A DNA stretch of 64,000 nucleotides from Hippopus hippopus. Its lineage: Eukaryota; Mollusca; Bivalvia; Cardiida; Cardiidae. The DNA is taken from positions 31,170,129 through 31,234,128 of the forward strand of contig OX328109.1 of assembly GCA_946811185.2 (NCBI GenBank). The letters are read 5' to 3'. Of this stretch, positions 11,048-23,184 are shown in pieces. Every line of letters begins with the position of its first letter. Position 1 is the first letter of the stretch. Below the pieces are notes generated by a model that was not told the origin of the DNA, did not search any database, and was given only the letters and a program-made list of their open reading frames with translations. The position numbers were made by a program, and so were the translations under genes.

Positions 11048-14000
11048 ATGGCGGAAACAGCCAACGACACGTGAGTTGAAGAATGGTTTCTTTTTATTTG
11101 ATGTTTGTTTTTTGTTGTCATGTGCAAATATTAATATTTTTACATGCTGAAAGGATTGCTCTTGCTCAGTATCCAATTTGCGGTGGTAAATATACAGTAA
11201 ATACTGATTAATTCCTCTGCATGTCTTGATTCGCCCTCAGACCGGTTCGACCCATCCAGTATGGGTCCGCAGTTTCACTCGTGTCGTCCATAGACTATAA
11301 TATTGTCATATATATAGTCTATAGGTGTCAGGAATCAAACTATGGACCCCCATGGTTTGACGCATAATTATAGATCTATATAATAAGTAGTAAAGTCATA
11401 GTAGATCTACAACAGACATATGAGAGTTGAGACAACAAAATCTAGATTGTTCCAAAGTGAACATATTTGCAGACGACAACTTCAAATCTGGTAACATGTA
11501 AGGAAATTTATGAAAGAATAGAAAAAGTTTGAGATGGAGAATGTGCTCATCATGTGCAAATTCTCCTTTTCCTACAATGTTTAACAATAACAATAATGAC
11601 TGGTACACTGAGCGTTTCTAAATATTTACAAGATAATGATAGAGGGCTACTGCCTGTGTAATCTTAAGCATGCAACATATCAATTATGGAACTTTGTACA
11701 GAACTGCAACTACCTATGAAAAGTAAGAATATGATTGTTTTATGATTGAATAGTGTTTTACGCTGCTTTCAACAGTATTTCAGTCATATCACGGCGATAG
11801 TTTCAATGAGACGCTACGGTGATTTTTTTCATATTTGGACATTTATTGTGCAACTTACCAGAGGCGACCAGTCAAAAAGTAACATTGCCTTTGGGGACAG
11901 TTATCTGTACTAATCACAGCAACAGCTCACATTATTCATGTCTTTCCTGGGTTTCACCAGTACTAGGCTGGGGCTCTGAAGTGTCTTGCCCAAGGGCATT
12001 CCCACTAAAAACCCAGAGGATCCAGTCTGGCTTGAACCCAGGACCCCTGGATTGAGTAAAAAAACTATGACTGAGCCACGCAAGACCCCTGCAAAATATT
12101 AATTAAACCAAAACAACAACTGGAGTGGACCACAATTGCAAAGTAATTGATCTTTATGTGGCTTCAAACTACAACAGAACCAAAATTCCATGCAAACAAT
12201 CTAGTTAAAACATGGTGTAAAAAAGAAGCCATTGCTTGTTAGAGCAATAGCTTCCTTTTTAACCATGGTTTGGCTTTATTAACAGAACAAATAATGCATG
12301 GAAAGCCAAAATGAAACCTCACTGGGACTGGAAATGACATTGCTTTCTTAAGGATAAGTACTGTACCCTTTAATAGTTGGGAGATTGATCTGATATTAGT
12401 TTTTAGACTTGCCTTTTTCAGACACACTTTTTACGGAAAATATCTCCAGATCATTATAAACCATGAACTCTGAGTAGGATTCTTCTGTCATAGGGTGGGA
12501 CTGTATAGGCGCACTGGAGCACTCAATCAAAACCACAACAATTTTATGGACAGGTTTAAAAAGTTTGTTCCATTTCAGACCACAGCCATAGTGACTAGTG
12601 ATAAAGAAATATGCCAGCACTTGCTCACATGTTCAGATTTTTGATACCGGTAGATCAAAATGTCCTTCCTTAGAGATGGACAAATGTTCAAGTCTGTGCC
12701 TAATGCATACCACTGAGGGTTATGGATAAATGTTTATAATGTTACTTTAATATTAAAAGCTGGTTCATTTATTACAGATTCAAAATTCAGATACAAGTTA
12801 ATGGAACAACACACACAGTTCCTGTGAACGCTGCTGTTGTGGAAATGATAAACTCTGAAGGTTAGCTAAAACAATAATATAAAGTAGAATCGGCCTTAAA
12901 TGTGTAAATATCTATTTAGATACATTTGATAATTTACTGTGTTAGAAACATTGTCAAATGCTTTACGGTAGATGTTGCTAACAGTTCATTATTTTTTTTC
13001 TGCACTGCTACAAAAATTTAAGAGCCAAGCCTCAAACTAGCACATTTGGTAGTGAACTGATGCGACATTGTAATACAGGTGTCCAGTGTTTGTATGCCAG
13101 CTGGACCATCATAATTATATTTACTATTGATGACCTGAATCACTTGCTTCTTACCACTGGAAAGTGGCTTGGAAAAAGTAGTGTATATACTGGTAAGAGA
13201 AATACTAGGAACATGTGGCTAAGTGCACTGACGTTCGTTGAATAATTAATGGTACCGTCCTGGCTCACGGATATTAAACAGTCCATTGAAAATAAGATCA
13301 TTGCAGTCTATGCATATACCAGTTCAGAGTTTATAAATCTAGACTGATTTATACAAAATACAATTTTAAAGGCAGAATGGCCATTAAGCACACAGAAAAA
13401 TATACAAAAGGCCAATTTTTTTTATTCTGGACAGTCTGTCTAGATTGGGCAGATTGATCTGAGTTGATGCTTTCTGTAGATGCCTTATGAATTAATTTCA
13501 CTTGATGTGGTTCAATTGAAAATGTACATTTGTATAAGATATTTGTTACATCCTGAAACAGCTTACGTTCAGCTGATTTGTTGACATGTTAAACCCTTTC
13601 CCAAACAAGCCTTGGTTTTTACATGTCTGCAGTGAAAGTCTTTTGAAAACACTGTGGGAAAAGGAGAAACTGCTTGTAACGAGCAATTTCTCCTTTTTCC
13701 ACAGTGTTTTCTACCCTTTTTGAGAACTTTCTGCCATTTTGTCCAAAGCTAAACTTGTTGTCTGCAAACTCTTTTGGTTTGGAAGGGTCCAAAATTTGTC
13801 ATTTGGGAAAGAGTAAAGAGGAATCTTTTTTTTTTGCTGTATGGAAACTAGAACTGAATCACTTATGAATAATAAAACTTTTATTATGGTCTGCAGATCC
13901 AGCAACAAGGCAAGCAGGAATGAAGATTATTTGTGATTCTTTACCACAACCAGAGGAATGTGATGCAGGTACTATGATTTATTGCTTATTCTTTCATCTG

Positions 14001-14878
14001 TCTGCTATCAACATTTGTTGTAAATACTGGTGCTCATTTTCACAAGTAGCTGCTAGCATAACCTTCCCACTTGAATTAGCAGTGATAGGCAAATGATGAT
14101 GACACTCAATGTATGTTAGTCTTAGTTTAAGCTATAGGCTGTCTGGGATTAGAAATCATGACCAAACCTAGGCTGGAATTCAATTATAAAAATCCTCTTC
14201 CTCATGTGGTATCCAAATGCTTCTAGTATAATTATGAGGAAAAGGGTTAAAATTAATGCTTTTCATATTTTAGAGCAATCATCAAAGACAGAAAGTGAAG
14301 AGAATGGAAGTTTACTTGAATTGTGGTTTAAACCCCAGACTCTCTTGTTGATTGAACTGTATAAAGAAAGGAATGAAAAGTTTCAGAACCCTTTACTAAA
14401 GAAAAAGACATTATGGGAAGAAATAGCAAAAGAGATGAACCTACAGGCCTATAATTACACAAGCAAGCAAATTGAAGGGCGGTGGAAGACACTAACAGCA
14501 GCTTACCGCCGTGTAAAAGACAACAACAAATCTACTGGCAAAGCCAGGAAAAACTTTGAATACGAAAGCCATCTTGATGAGATTTTCTCAGAGCGACATG
14601 ACACAAAACCGTCTTTCACCATTTCATCTTCTACCTGTAGTTCCTCTGGTGGTAGTGAAGTTGCAGAATCATCTGAATCCGGGGAGCCAAGTGAAAAAAA
14701 AGGTCTCCATAAAATAAAAAGAAAGAGCCAGAGTGCTTCTTCCCAAGTACTAAAATTCTTAAAAGATTACGGAGAGCAAGAAGACAAAAGAGAAAAAGAA
14801 CGCATGGAGAAAGCTCAAAAGATGCATGATGAGAAAATGTCTCTTTTCCAGAGTTTTCTTGATGTCCTGAAAAAGTAA
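11048..14878 (+). CDS. Harbinger Myb/SANT-like DNA-binding protein, 260 aa, four exons
   Basis: Exons 11048-11070, 12778-12860, 13897-13968 and 14274-14878 join in phase into a 260-residue frame starting MAETANDT. Residues about 72-165 (LWFKPQTLLLIELYKER ... KQIEGRWKTLTAAYRRVK) form a trihelical Myb/SANT-like domain of the MADF/NAIF1 type, with tryptophans at the usual places. A serine-rich linker follows, then a charged helix (about 215-260, KREKERMEKAQKMH) ending in an amphipathic FQSFLDVLKK tail, common in this class. The N-terminal ~58 residues include a small ITHTVPVN-type strand region I cannot name. In known Harbingers this protein binds the transposon ends and helps carry the transposase into the nucleus; that role is inferred. 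The upstream extension of the last exon's frame to 14204 is intron, because the acceptor is at 14272-14273. Confidence 0.85.
11752..12091 (-). repeat. SINE2 copy, nearly full length
   Basis: On the minus strand: GCGTGGCTCAGTCATAG (A box), GGGTTCAAGCC (B box), GGGCAAGACACTTCAGAG, then a tail ending CTGTTGAAAGCAGCG. Inserted in the first Myb-like intron. Confidence 0.8.
13593..13815. repeat. family A miniature transposon in Myb-like intron 2
   Basis: TTAA 13589-13592, then CCCTTTCCCAAACAAGCC; right end TTTGGGAAAGAG. The left hairpin arm (GTGGGAAAAGGAGAAACTGC) and right arm pair well. Confidence 0.85.
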
Positions 14879-15008
14879 TTTTAAAAAAGGCCTAAAATTT
14901 TAATTACAGTTTTTCAAGTTTATTTCACTTTAAATTTTCAAAACCAAGTTCAAGAGCATCTAGTGTTGAAAGGATTCAGTTCTAGTCTTGTGGCATGTTA
15001 TTGTTTAA

Positions 15009-15227
15009 CTCTTTACCACACAATCCCAACTTTTAAAGACCCCGCGAAGGAAAGCTTTTGAAAACATTGTGGGAAAAGGAGAAAATGCTGGTATCCAGCA
15101 TTTTCTCCTTTTCACACAATGTTTTCTATCGTCCCAAAATAAAAATTCAATTTTGAGTCACTTTAATTTTGTTGTCTACTAATGCTTCAATTCAGACTAG
15201 TTCAAAATTTTGTCGTTTGGTGAAGAG
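15009..15227. repeat. family A miniature transposon with TTAA target duplication
   Basis: TTAA at 15005-15008 and 15228-15231. Ends CTCTTTACCACACAATCC and GTCGTTTGGTGAAGAG. It lies between the two Harbinger genes. Confidence 0.88.
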
Positions 15228-15454
15228 TTAACAATGATAAGCGATATCACAAACTTAATTATTGTTATCATATATGTAACAGATACTTGAAGAATTATAT
15301 ATCCCTTGTTAGAATATGTGTTATCACATTGTTTGAGATGGATGTGTGATGGCAATTATTCGGATAGATATCAAGAGTGGAATGTCAATGAGTGATCTAA
15401 CATGTTGTAATGAGTCGTGGTTGGATCCTGTGGTGTGGGTGTCAGGGAGTTCAG

Positions 15455-15776
15455 GCTGAGCCCTCGAGCTCAGTCGGTAGCATACAGGACTTGAAAACAT
15501 GGGTTCGCGAGTTTGATTCTCGGCTTGGCCAATTTCTTTCAGAGTATTGATGATAGTCATTGCTACAGGATTCTTGCCTCCCCCACTGCTGATCGTTGTT
15601 TTGACAATATATTAATGTGGGAAAGCAGCCAGTGGCTTGGAAAGAATATTGTACGGAATATTGTGGTAACAGAAACTTCAGGAAAGCATGGATAAGTGCA
15701 TTGGCCACTGTGATATAACTGAAATAATGTTGAAAACAGTGTTAAAGCATTAAAAACCATACAATCAATCAATCAG
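15455..15776 (+). repeat. SINE1 copy, full length (tRNA-derived)
   Basis: Head: GAGCTCAGTCGGTAGC (A box) and GAGTTTGATTCTCGG (B box). Body: CAATTTCTTTC, TGATGATAGTCATTGC, GGGAAAGCAGCCAGTGGC. End: AACCATACAATCAATCAATC. The body and short tail repeat identify the family. Confidence 0.88.
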
Positions 15777-16000
15777 TTAGGGACTTTGGAACAACACCCC
15801 CCACCCCCATTATGAATGTAGACTTTTAGTTTGAACCAACACAGCATTTCAGCCAAACTCTATGTTATTGGTACTCATTAGAATTGTCTCATGGAGATGA
15901 TTCTAATGAGTACCCAACAACATAGAACTGAAATTTAAAAAAAAGGATATACCATGTTGTTTCTGCCCCTTTAACTGGGACATTGATTATCAGTCGCTTA

Positions 16001-16429
16001 ACCAATTACCATACAACAAAATTTTAGACCCATCCAAATACAAAAAAAAATTGCAGGCATTTAGGAGTGCATATAAATGGAAAAATAAGTACCATACAGT
16101 GTAGAAAACATTCTGAAAAAGGAGAAATTGCTTGCCATAATGTTCTCCTTATTATTTTTTTTCTTCAGGGGCGTCAAAATAAGGGATTGTGTGGTTTAAC
16201 CCATTACCACACAAACCCAACTTTTGACAATACTGAGAAAGAAGCATTTATAGAGCATTGTGGGAAAAGGAGAAAATGCTGGTTACCAGCATTTTCTCCT
16301 TTTCCCACAATGCTTTTTTACCCTTCACAAAACAAATTTCAAATTTTCAATCACTTTTATTTTGTTGTCTGCAAATGCTTTCATTTTGGACAACTGATGA
16401 AACCTAAAATATTGTTGTTTGGTAATGAG
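16001..16429. repeat. two family A elements sharing one TTAA
   Basis: A degraded copy (16001-16195) and a good copy (16200-16429) in opposite orientation are separated by a single TTAA (16196-16199). The second ends GTTTGGTAATGAG at TTAA 16430-16433. This looks like insertion of one copy at the target duplication of another. Confidence 0.8.
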
Positions 16430-16889
16430 TTAATGAAGGTTGTCACTTTGTAGAGGTAGTTGCTCAAGCAACTAAAAATTCTGGATCCGCCCTTCTGAGT
16501 GATATCCCTTATTTTGGGTAAATGATAAATAATACCCAATGATTTTTTTCTTTATAATTGTGTAAGAACCAGGATGTGTTCATATTGTATTTATTCATTT
16601 TTTTCATTTTTGCTACACTGGCTGAAAACCGGAATAGCTATAGGGATGGCATGATTTCTGTATGTCTTTCCATTTACAGGTTATTGTTTATGTGATCAAT
16701 TGTGCAAAATCCGTCCTATTCTTTTGCCTTGTCACAAGGAATAATCCTATTGTAAATGAAAAGGACTCCTGTTATAATGTTAGGAAAAAGGCTTCTAAAA
16801 TTTTCATTAACTTTACAGATTGCAAAATTTTGGACTGGTCTAAAATGAGAGGTTGCAGAGATTATAGAGTTGCTTAAAATTGGAAAGAT

Positions 16890-17315
16890 AGCATTTTTAT
16901 ATGGTAGTAAGCATTGTGGGAAAAGAAAAAATTGCTTGTGACGAGCATTTTCTGTCTCCCATAATGTTTTCTTTCATACATTATTTCACGGTATTGAAAA
17001 CCACTGAAGCCTCAAGTTCTAAATGCCGTGTTGTACTGGGCAGTCAATGGCTCAATGCCTCTTGTTTTTATTCTGTTAACCCTTTCCCAAACGACAAATT
17101 TTAGAATCCTCCAAACTGAAAGTGTCTGCAGACAACAATTTTGAATTTGTTGAAAATGATGGAGAGTTCTACAAATGGATAGAAAACATTGTGGGAAAAG
17201 GACAAATTGCTCGTTATGAGCAATTTCTCCCTTTCCAACAGTGTTTTCAAAAGACTTGTACAACAGACATATGTAAACCAGGGCTTGTTTGGGAAAGGGG
17301 TAAAAAGTTAATGTA
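16890..17315. repeat. family A fragments, one copy nearly complete
   Basis: 16890-17000 is a partial hairpin. 17080-17312 is a full copy beginning CCCTTTCCCAAACGAC after TTAA (17076-17079), ending CTTGTTTGGGAAAGGGG. Confidence 0.7.
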
Positions 17316-17671
17316 TCAGGATGTGTACATAATCTTGTTAAATTACAGTATTTTGTTACAGTTACATACATTTTGTTATCAGTTGATTAAAGTTTGAAAA
17401 GAAGAAATTTTGTTGAAATTGTGTATCTTGTCAAATGATATGCGTCACCTGATAAGAAATCATAGTTCTAAGTCTACAATGTAAACCTGCTAAATCCTTT
17501 AATTCCAGCAGTTCGGGTTATCATGGACATCAGCAAATTCTGACGTTTTATGAAATATCCTGTCATAAACCATCCTATGTTTTTACATGTCTGCTGTAGA
17601 AATTTTTTTAAAATATTGTGGAATAGGAGAAGTTGCTCAATACAAGCAAGGTCTCAGTCTCCCTATTTATT

Positions 17672-18055
17672 TCAATAAACCCATTAACATACAAAGTTGG
17701 AATGTCTAAAATTGAAAAATTATGCAGACAACAATTTTAAATCCGGACAAATAGGATAAAAGACATTGTGGGAAAAGGAAAAAATGCTCATTACAAGTAA
17801 TTTTACCCCCGCAATGTTTTTCATTTGACTTTAACCCATTACCACACAATCCCTACTTTTGACGCCCCTGAGAAAGAAGCCTTTTGAAAACACTGTAGGA
17901 AAAGAAGAAAATGCTGGTTACCAGTATTTTCTCCCTTTCTCACAGTGATTTTTACCCTTCCCAGAACAAATTTCAATTTTTCAGTCACCTTTATTTTGTC
18001 GTCTGCAAATGCTTTCAATTTGAACCAGTCTAAAATTTTGTCGTTTGGTAATGGC
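17672..18055. repeat. family A partial copy plus full copy at transposase 3' end
   Basis: 17672-17830 is a degraded copy. 17835-18055 is full length with TTAA on both sides (17831-17834, 18056-18059). The second stops about 50 bp from the transposase stop codon, so any transposase 3' UTR must run into it. Confidence 0.82.
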
Positions 18056-18106
18056 TTAATAGCAGACAGGTAAAAACACTGGTATTAATATAAGTGTCGA
18101 ATAATT

Positions 18107-19950
18107 TCAGTTTCTCGCCAGTTGTCTGGTTATCATCATTCTTTTCATAATACCTTCAGCATTATTTGGAAAAGGGTTCACTCCATAATTAATACCATTG
18201 TCATCAGGCTGATCATCTTCAAAAAGTATATCTATTTCATCTTCATTTAATATACACAAGTTGTGCAATATGCAAGCACAAATGACCGTCTTGACAATAA
18301 ATTTCATATCTGTCATATGAATGTTCTGTAATCGACGAAACCTGGTCTTTAACATGCCAAAGCTGTTTTCAATTACAACGCGGGTTCCTGATAGGGTTCT
18401 GTTGAAATTTTGTTGCTCCACTGTCAGATGGCCATTGTCACGATAAGGAGTCATGAGATGTCTAGACACTGGGTAGGCACCGTCTCCAAGAATATGGTTC
18501 ATACCAGTTAACTCTGGCAGCCTTTCAAACAAATCAGAATTCCTAAAAACACGCGCATCATGAACCTTGCCAGTCCATCCACAATATACATCTGTGAATC
18601 TTCTGTCCTCTCTACACACAGCTTGTAAGATTACAGAGTAGTATCCTTTTCGGTTGAAATAATCTTGAGGTCTAGTCACTGGACAGGAAATCCTGATATG
18701 CGTGCAATCAATGGCACCTAAAACTCCAGGAAAACCCTTTTTGTCCTGAAATTCATCAATCACAGTCTGCTTTTCATCATTAGTAGGCCAAAATATGACT
18801 TTTTTTAGCAGGCTGCCACAAATAGCAGATAACATTCTTCTTTTGTGATCTATGAAAGTGGACTTGGATACATTAAAACGATCTGCAACAGATCGTACAG
18901 TTTCCAAATTACCTAGAAACCAGAGTGTCATTAATAAATCCTTTTGTAATGGAATTTCTTCACGACCACCAGAACCAACACGTCTTCGCAGCTGTTCTAT
19001 TCCAGAAACATGCTCAAGGATTTTTTCACATGTACCTCGAGTCATTCGAAAGAAGGTTTTGAAATCATCTGGGAGATACTGAGGAACAGTCACTTCAATG
19101 TAATTCTCTACTTTAGGTACATCTTCTCTGTAACTGAAAACAACAAAGGCGTGATATCAGTATATCTTGAAATTTAAGTATGAATCCTGCTTAACTAGAA
19201 TCTCATAAATACTCATTTTAAGTTAATACATCTGCTACAGACAATTAGTTAGGAAAACATTATGCAAAACAAAATAATTTATTGTATCGAGCCATATCTC
19301 TGATTATCACTGTTATCCACTTGGTCTTAAAAATTCAAACTTTTATTTGTTGTTAAATACTATTTTGTCTGCCTAGGCTTTGATCGATTATATTCATAAC
19401 AATTCATATGGTGTAATTGTTGGTTGCTTATTTCTTCCTTGTGCAATAATAAAACATTTCAACTCTGAATTATATATAAAATGTTTTAATATGCATCATG
19501 TTGCAAGAACATTGGCATCAAATAAAATTAGTATTACTCACTTTCGATAAAAATTGGAGATGCGGTAGAAAAAGCAAAACAATTATTTACTAATGATTTA
19601 TTACAAACCTATGCAGCCCCTAATTACTTTAACACGGCCGAAAACATTTTCAAATTAGAACAATAATGTATATTTCAATGTGTAAAGAGTTTGGAAATAA
19701 ATTTATTGTCTTGTCACAAGTTGTGGAATTTTTGGAGACGAAATGTCTTGGGTGCGAAACGTTCTGATACTTCTCGAATTTGTATAAAAAGTATATATAT
19801 ATTTATCACTGATTGAACTTACACTGATGAATACAAAGCTGCTACTTTGGGGATTGTTCTAGGCCTGTTTAGACAGAACAAGCTTGCGTCATCCTCATCA
19901 AATAGCCATTCTTCTACAAACAACAGCAGTTTGTTGCAAAAAGTCGCCAT
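18107..19950 (-). CDS. HARBI1-like: Harbinger DDE transposase, HARBI1 family, 384 aa, two exons
   Basis: Exon 1 is 19950-19823 (starts MATFCNKLLL) and exon 2 is 19133-18107, phase-matched with a GTAAGT donor and TTTTCAG acceptor. The 384 residues are close to the 349 of human HARBI1. A helix-turn-helix (about 118-142, VRSVADRFNVSKSTF) precedes the DDE_4 nuclease domain. Catalytic candidates are D185 in GAIDCTH, D260 in LGDGAYP and E298 in RVVIENSFG. The family block GWTGKVHDARVF and the C-terminal CACILHNLC helix are present. No stop or frameshift, so a competent enzyme is plausible. It faces the Myb-like gene across 3.2 kb. In vertebrates HARBI1 is a host gene and this one might also be retained for a host role, but the flanking inverted repeats argue for a transposon. 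A family A element begins about 50 bp past the stop. Confidence 0.93.
19134..19822 (-). other. transposase intron
   Basis: AT-rich, 689 bp, clean GT/AG ends. No repeat of the named families was seen in it, unlike the introns of the partner gene. Confidence 0.8.
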
Positions 19951-20026
19951 GTTGAATGATTCTAAATTCGTTCGATTGTCTTTCTATTCTAATCGCTTCT
20001 GTGAGTAGCATTCTCTTCTTAGCAGA

Positions 20027-20041
20027 GCCCAAACGAACCGG
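20027..20041 (-). repeat. Harbinger right terminal inverted repeat
   Basis: GCCCAAACGAACCGG, 77 bp upstream of the transposase start codon. Perfect complement of the left end. Confidence 0.75.
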
Positions 20042-20654
20042 ACAATGGTCTTTAGCCCGAGAAGATGCCTCTTAACTGTATTCAATGCAATCAACGCCTC
20101 ACCATTAAACATATTCTTTTGGATTGCATTGACTTTCAACCTTTTGGTGAGTAATAATACATTGTTGACAGTATGCACAACCACCGTGACGCAGTCAACG
20201 TTGATTCAGTTATTATCTTTATCAAAGAGATTAATCTATACAACAAGCATTAATATTTTTTTTAATCACACACTTACTATACCTACATGGCGAGCGATAG
20301 AAATCAACAGTTTAGGTGGATTGGATTCCTTTCTTTCTTGATAAAGGCCGTTGGCCGAATTATTAAAAAAGAGTGGGCTTTTGATGTGTTAGATGATACA
20401 TATGTTTTAATTGCCTATACAAGAAAGATCTTTTCACTAAAACAAAAAGAGGCATAGGCATACCTTCAATTTGGAAATTGGAACTCTTTTATTCTTCAAT
20501 ATGAAGATAAATAGTAAAAGTAGCCACGCCGGCAGTATATATATTGTTAGAAGCTTCCGCAAAAATTGAAATGAGTACTGTCTACCGTGATATGTAAATG
20601 AAATGCTTCTGAAAATGGGGTCGGACAAGCAATATTTCCTCAGGAGCATGAACT

Positions 20655-21312
20655 TTAACCCTATACCAAACAAACCCTCGTTTTAAAGACCCAAAGGAAG
20701 TGAATATTTGGAAAACTTTATGGGAATAGAAGAACCATTATTTTCTAACTTTCCCACGTTGTTTTCTTCTCTGCAAAGACAAAGACCATCATTTCGGCCA
20801 AATTGAACTTGTCGTCTGCAAATGCTTTGCATTTGGACATGACTGAAATCTACCGTTTGGTAAAGAATGAGCCGTAATAGCATGGAATTTTTTATTTGTA
20901 TTAGTTAACGACTGTTTTAAGTGATATCGCAGCGGCCAGTGCACCTACCAGTACTTTCCTGGGTGTTTTTGCCACTATTCGCGCAATATTCTTGCAAGGG
21001 ATTGAAGATTAAGAATAACGTTACAAAACACGGAAAATAATTATGGTACAACTTCTGATAAGAGGACGTTCAGAAACCTTATTGTCCTTGTATTAGAATT
21101 AACTTTTTATTACATAATCCCGACTTTAAACGACCCAGAAAAAGGTAGCCTTTTGAAAACATTATGGGAAAAGGAAAAATAAATACTGGTTACCATTGTT
21201 TTCAACCCTTTGAAAGACAAACTTTATGTTTTTGGTCACATTTAATTTGTCGTCTGCAAATGCTTTCAATTTGAACAAGGCTAATATACTGTCTTCTGGT
21301 AAAGAGCTAATG
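20655..21312. repeat. two degraded family A copies around a SINE1 fragment
   Basis: Family A at about 20657-20873 and 21100-21305. Between them, 20925-21005 is a minus-strand SINE1 3' part (GCGGCCAGTGCACCTACC...). All three are diverged and show no exact target duplications. Confidence 0.65.
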
Positions 21313-21482
21313 CATATCTAATTGGATCAAATAATTTTCTTAATTGTCGATATTAAATGTCCATTATCAGATCTGAATCAAGTTACCAGCATGAATCAGA
21401 AATTACCAGGGGAAATATAAAGTTGTCCTGAATTGAAGAAATAATCTTTAACTCTGATATGAGGCCCAATTTCCCTCCATTA

Positions 21483-21546
21483 CAGACAGTGTAAATCCAA
21501 GATCAGACTGCACAGAACGTACAGTCTGATCTTGGATTTACACTGT
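21483..21546. repeat. family D palindrome
   Basis: Perfect-looking arms GACAGTGTAAATCCAAGATC and complement around GCACAGAACGTAC. Other copies: 22505-22565, 25570-25630 (damaged), 26068-26133, 28065-28125, 33985-34052, 35765-35832, 36700-36762, 53170-53240. Confidence 0.8.
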
Positions 21547-21967
21547 CTTTATGCAGAGTTAAAAAGTCTGGCTCAATCACCCGTAATATGCAATGCTCCG
21601 TTCTATCTCATCTGGTTGGAAGATTTTATTTCATTTTCTATAGCCGTCGATAGAAAAAGAAATAGTTTCTATAGCAACGCTTTGAAGAGGAGATAGAAGT
21701 CGAACTATTGTTCTGTACCAGTGGATTTTGGTGTTTCAAATAAAATATTTCAAAGAAAAGAAATTCTCTTCTTTTCAATATGGGAAACATTGCAGGAAAA
21801 GGAGCAGTTGCTAATAACACTAATCGAATACTCATTTTTCCACAATATTTTCGAAAGCTATCAGCTGCTCGGCTGAGAGAAATCGTATTCGCAAAGTATT
21901 AATTCAAACGTGCAGTAAAACCGTAAATATTGTTCGAACATGTTTGACAATAACAATTCTATTTGAG

Positions 21968-22226
21968 CCGTGCCCTGGCAAAACGGGACTTAATGCATCT
22001 CCTTGATGCATGATACTAAGCAAGCGATCACATACTTATGGATCCGTAAAAGCCTCATTTTTTAACATCAGAGTTAATCTTGAGTTAAACTGGAATTTGG
22101 ACATACAGAAAATCGACCAGTAGCGAAGTTTCGGCCCAGGTCAGCCTGCGCGGACTGCGCAGGCTGACCTGGGTCGGTACTTTTCGCAGATGCATTAAGC
22201 CCTCTTTTCACACAGCATGGCTCATT
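21968..22226. repeat. family C miniature transposon
   Basis: Termini GAGCCGTGCCCTGGCAAAAC and CACAGCATGGCTC. Central palindrome CAGCCTGCGCGGACTGCGCA. ATGGATCC and GTAAAAGCC blocks in family order. Confidence 0.82.
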
Positions 22227-23184
22227 TATATTTGGACTGAACGATTTTTCCCAAATAACTCAGTCAAGTCACAGTTACAAGTGAACCTACTTATACAATA
22301 CTCAAAACCAGTCTGATCTTGTACCTAAACAATGGAAGCCCAGAGATTGGTGCATATGGTGTGATATTTGTGATGAAAAGGGACTCAACCCTTTCAGCGT
22401 CAAAAATATTAAACTTTAACCATTTCGACGATTGAAAAATACAAACCACAAATAGATCTCCTCATTTTTTTTGTTATCGCATAATGTTCCCTTGAACAAG
22501 CCGACGGTATAGATCCAAGATCAGACTGCACGTTCTGTGCAGTCTGATCTTGATCTATGCTGTCCGCAATAGCCCCAGTTTTCGCCATTGACGATGAAAG
22601 GGTTTAAAAATGTAGAGAACTGAGTGAACATCAAACAGAAATAATATGTATGAACTTTTATAAGATTTATCGATCAGACACTCAGTCGCAGAAATGATTT
22701 CATACTTTCGCGAAAATTCCCTTCTCTTTGTGTGGGAAAACGATACCGGAAATTACCAGCGTCACGTGACTTATAGTCATGGTCGACAATTATTGGTTTA
22801 CCTTTGGTGGTTTTGAGAAAATCATTGGAAAACCGCGATAGAAGGATGCTCGTTGGATGCGGAAAAAATAAAAAAAACCTTTCGAAATATCACAGTAAAG
22901 GTCTAAAAAATACATTGAATAAGAATGCCTCCAATTATCAGACTATTCTAGTTCTCGGCTTTTCGAAATAATAGGGTCCTAGGAAATAAAATTAGGATGT
23001 CATAATTGTATTTGACAGATCACCCAGGGTGCTATAACCGTCCGTGTAAACGATATTTAGACAAAACTCCTAAAATGATTTTTTACCTCGATCCCGCCGT
23101 AATTGTTGAAAATGATGACAATAAGGATAGAAATAAAGATGAAAGAAAGAATGATATTAATAATGATAATGCTCATGACCATGA

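Larger units (their letters stand above)
10915..20041. mobile_element. PIF/Harbinger transposon unit (9.1 kb, two genes)
   Basis: Bounded by a perfect 15-bp inverted repeat, CCGGTTCGTTTGGGC at 10915-10929 and its complement at 20027-20041. Each terminus lies close to the start codon of one gene (11048 and 19950). Inside are the two proteins that define autonomous Harbingers, a Myb/SANT-like DNA-binding protein and a DDE transposase, facing each other. Subterminal copies of CGTTCGATTG lie near both ends (about 10972 and 19969). I could not identify the usual 3-bp target duplication next to the repeats, so the outer limits may be off by a few bases. Younger repeats inside include SINE2 (11752-12091), SINE1 (15455-15776) and several family A copies. 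Both coding frames are nevertheless open. Confidence 0.82.

Noticed and set aside
14204..14273. Start codon at 14204 for the Myb-like protein
   Set aside because: It lies in intron; a TTTTAG acceptor at 14273 and three upstream exons in matching phase give a better N-terminus.
15455..15545. tRNA gene
   Set aside because: A- and B-box-like motifs are present but cloverleaf pairing is poor, and the same head recurs in front of a shared body and tail, so it is a SINE.
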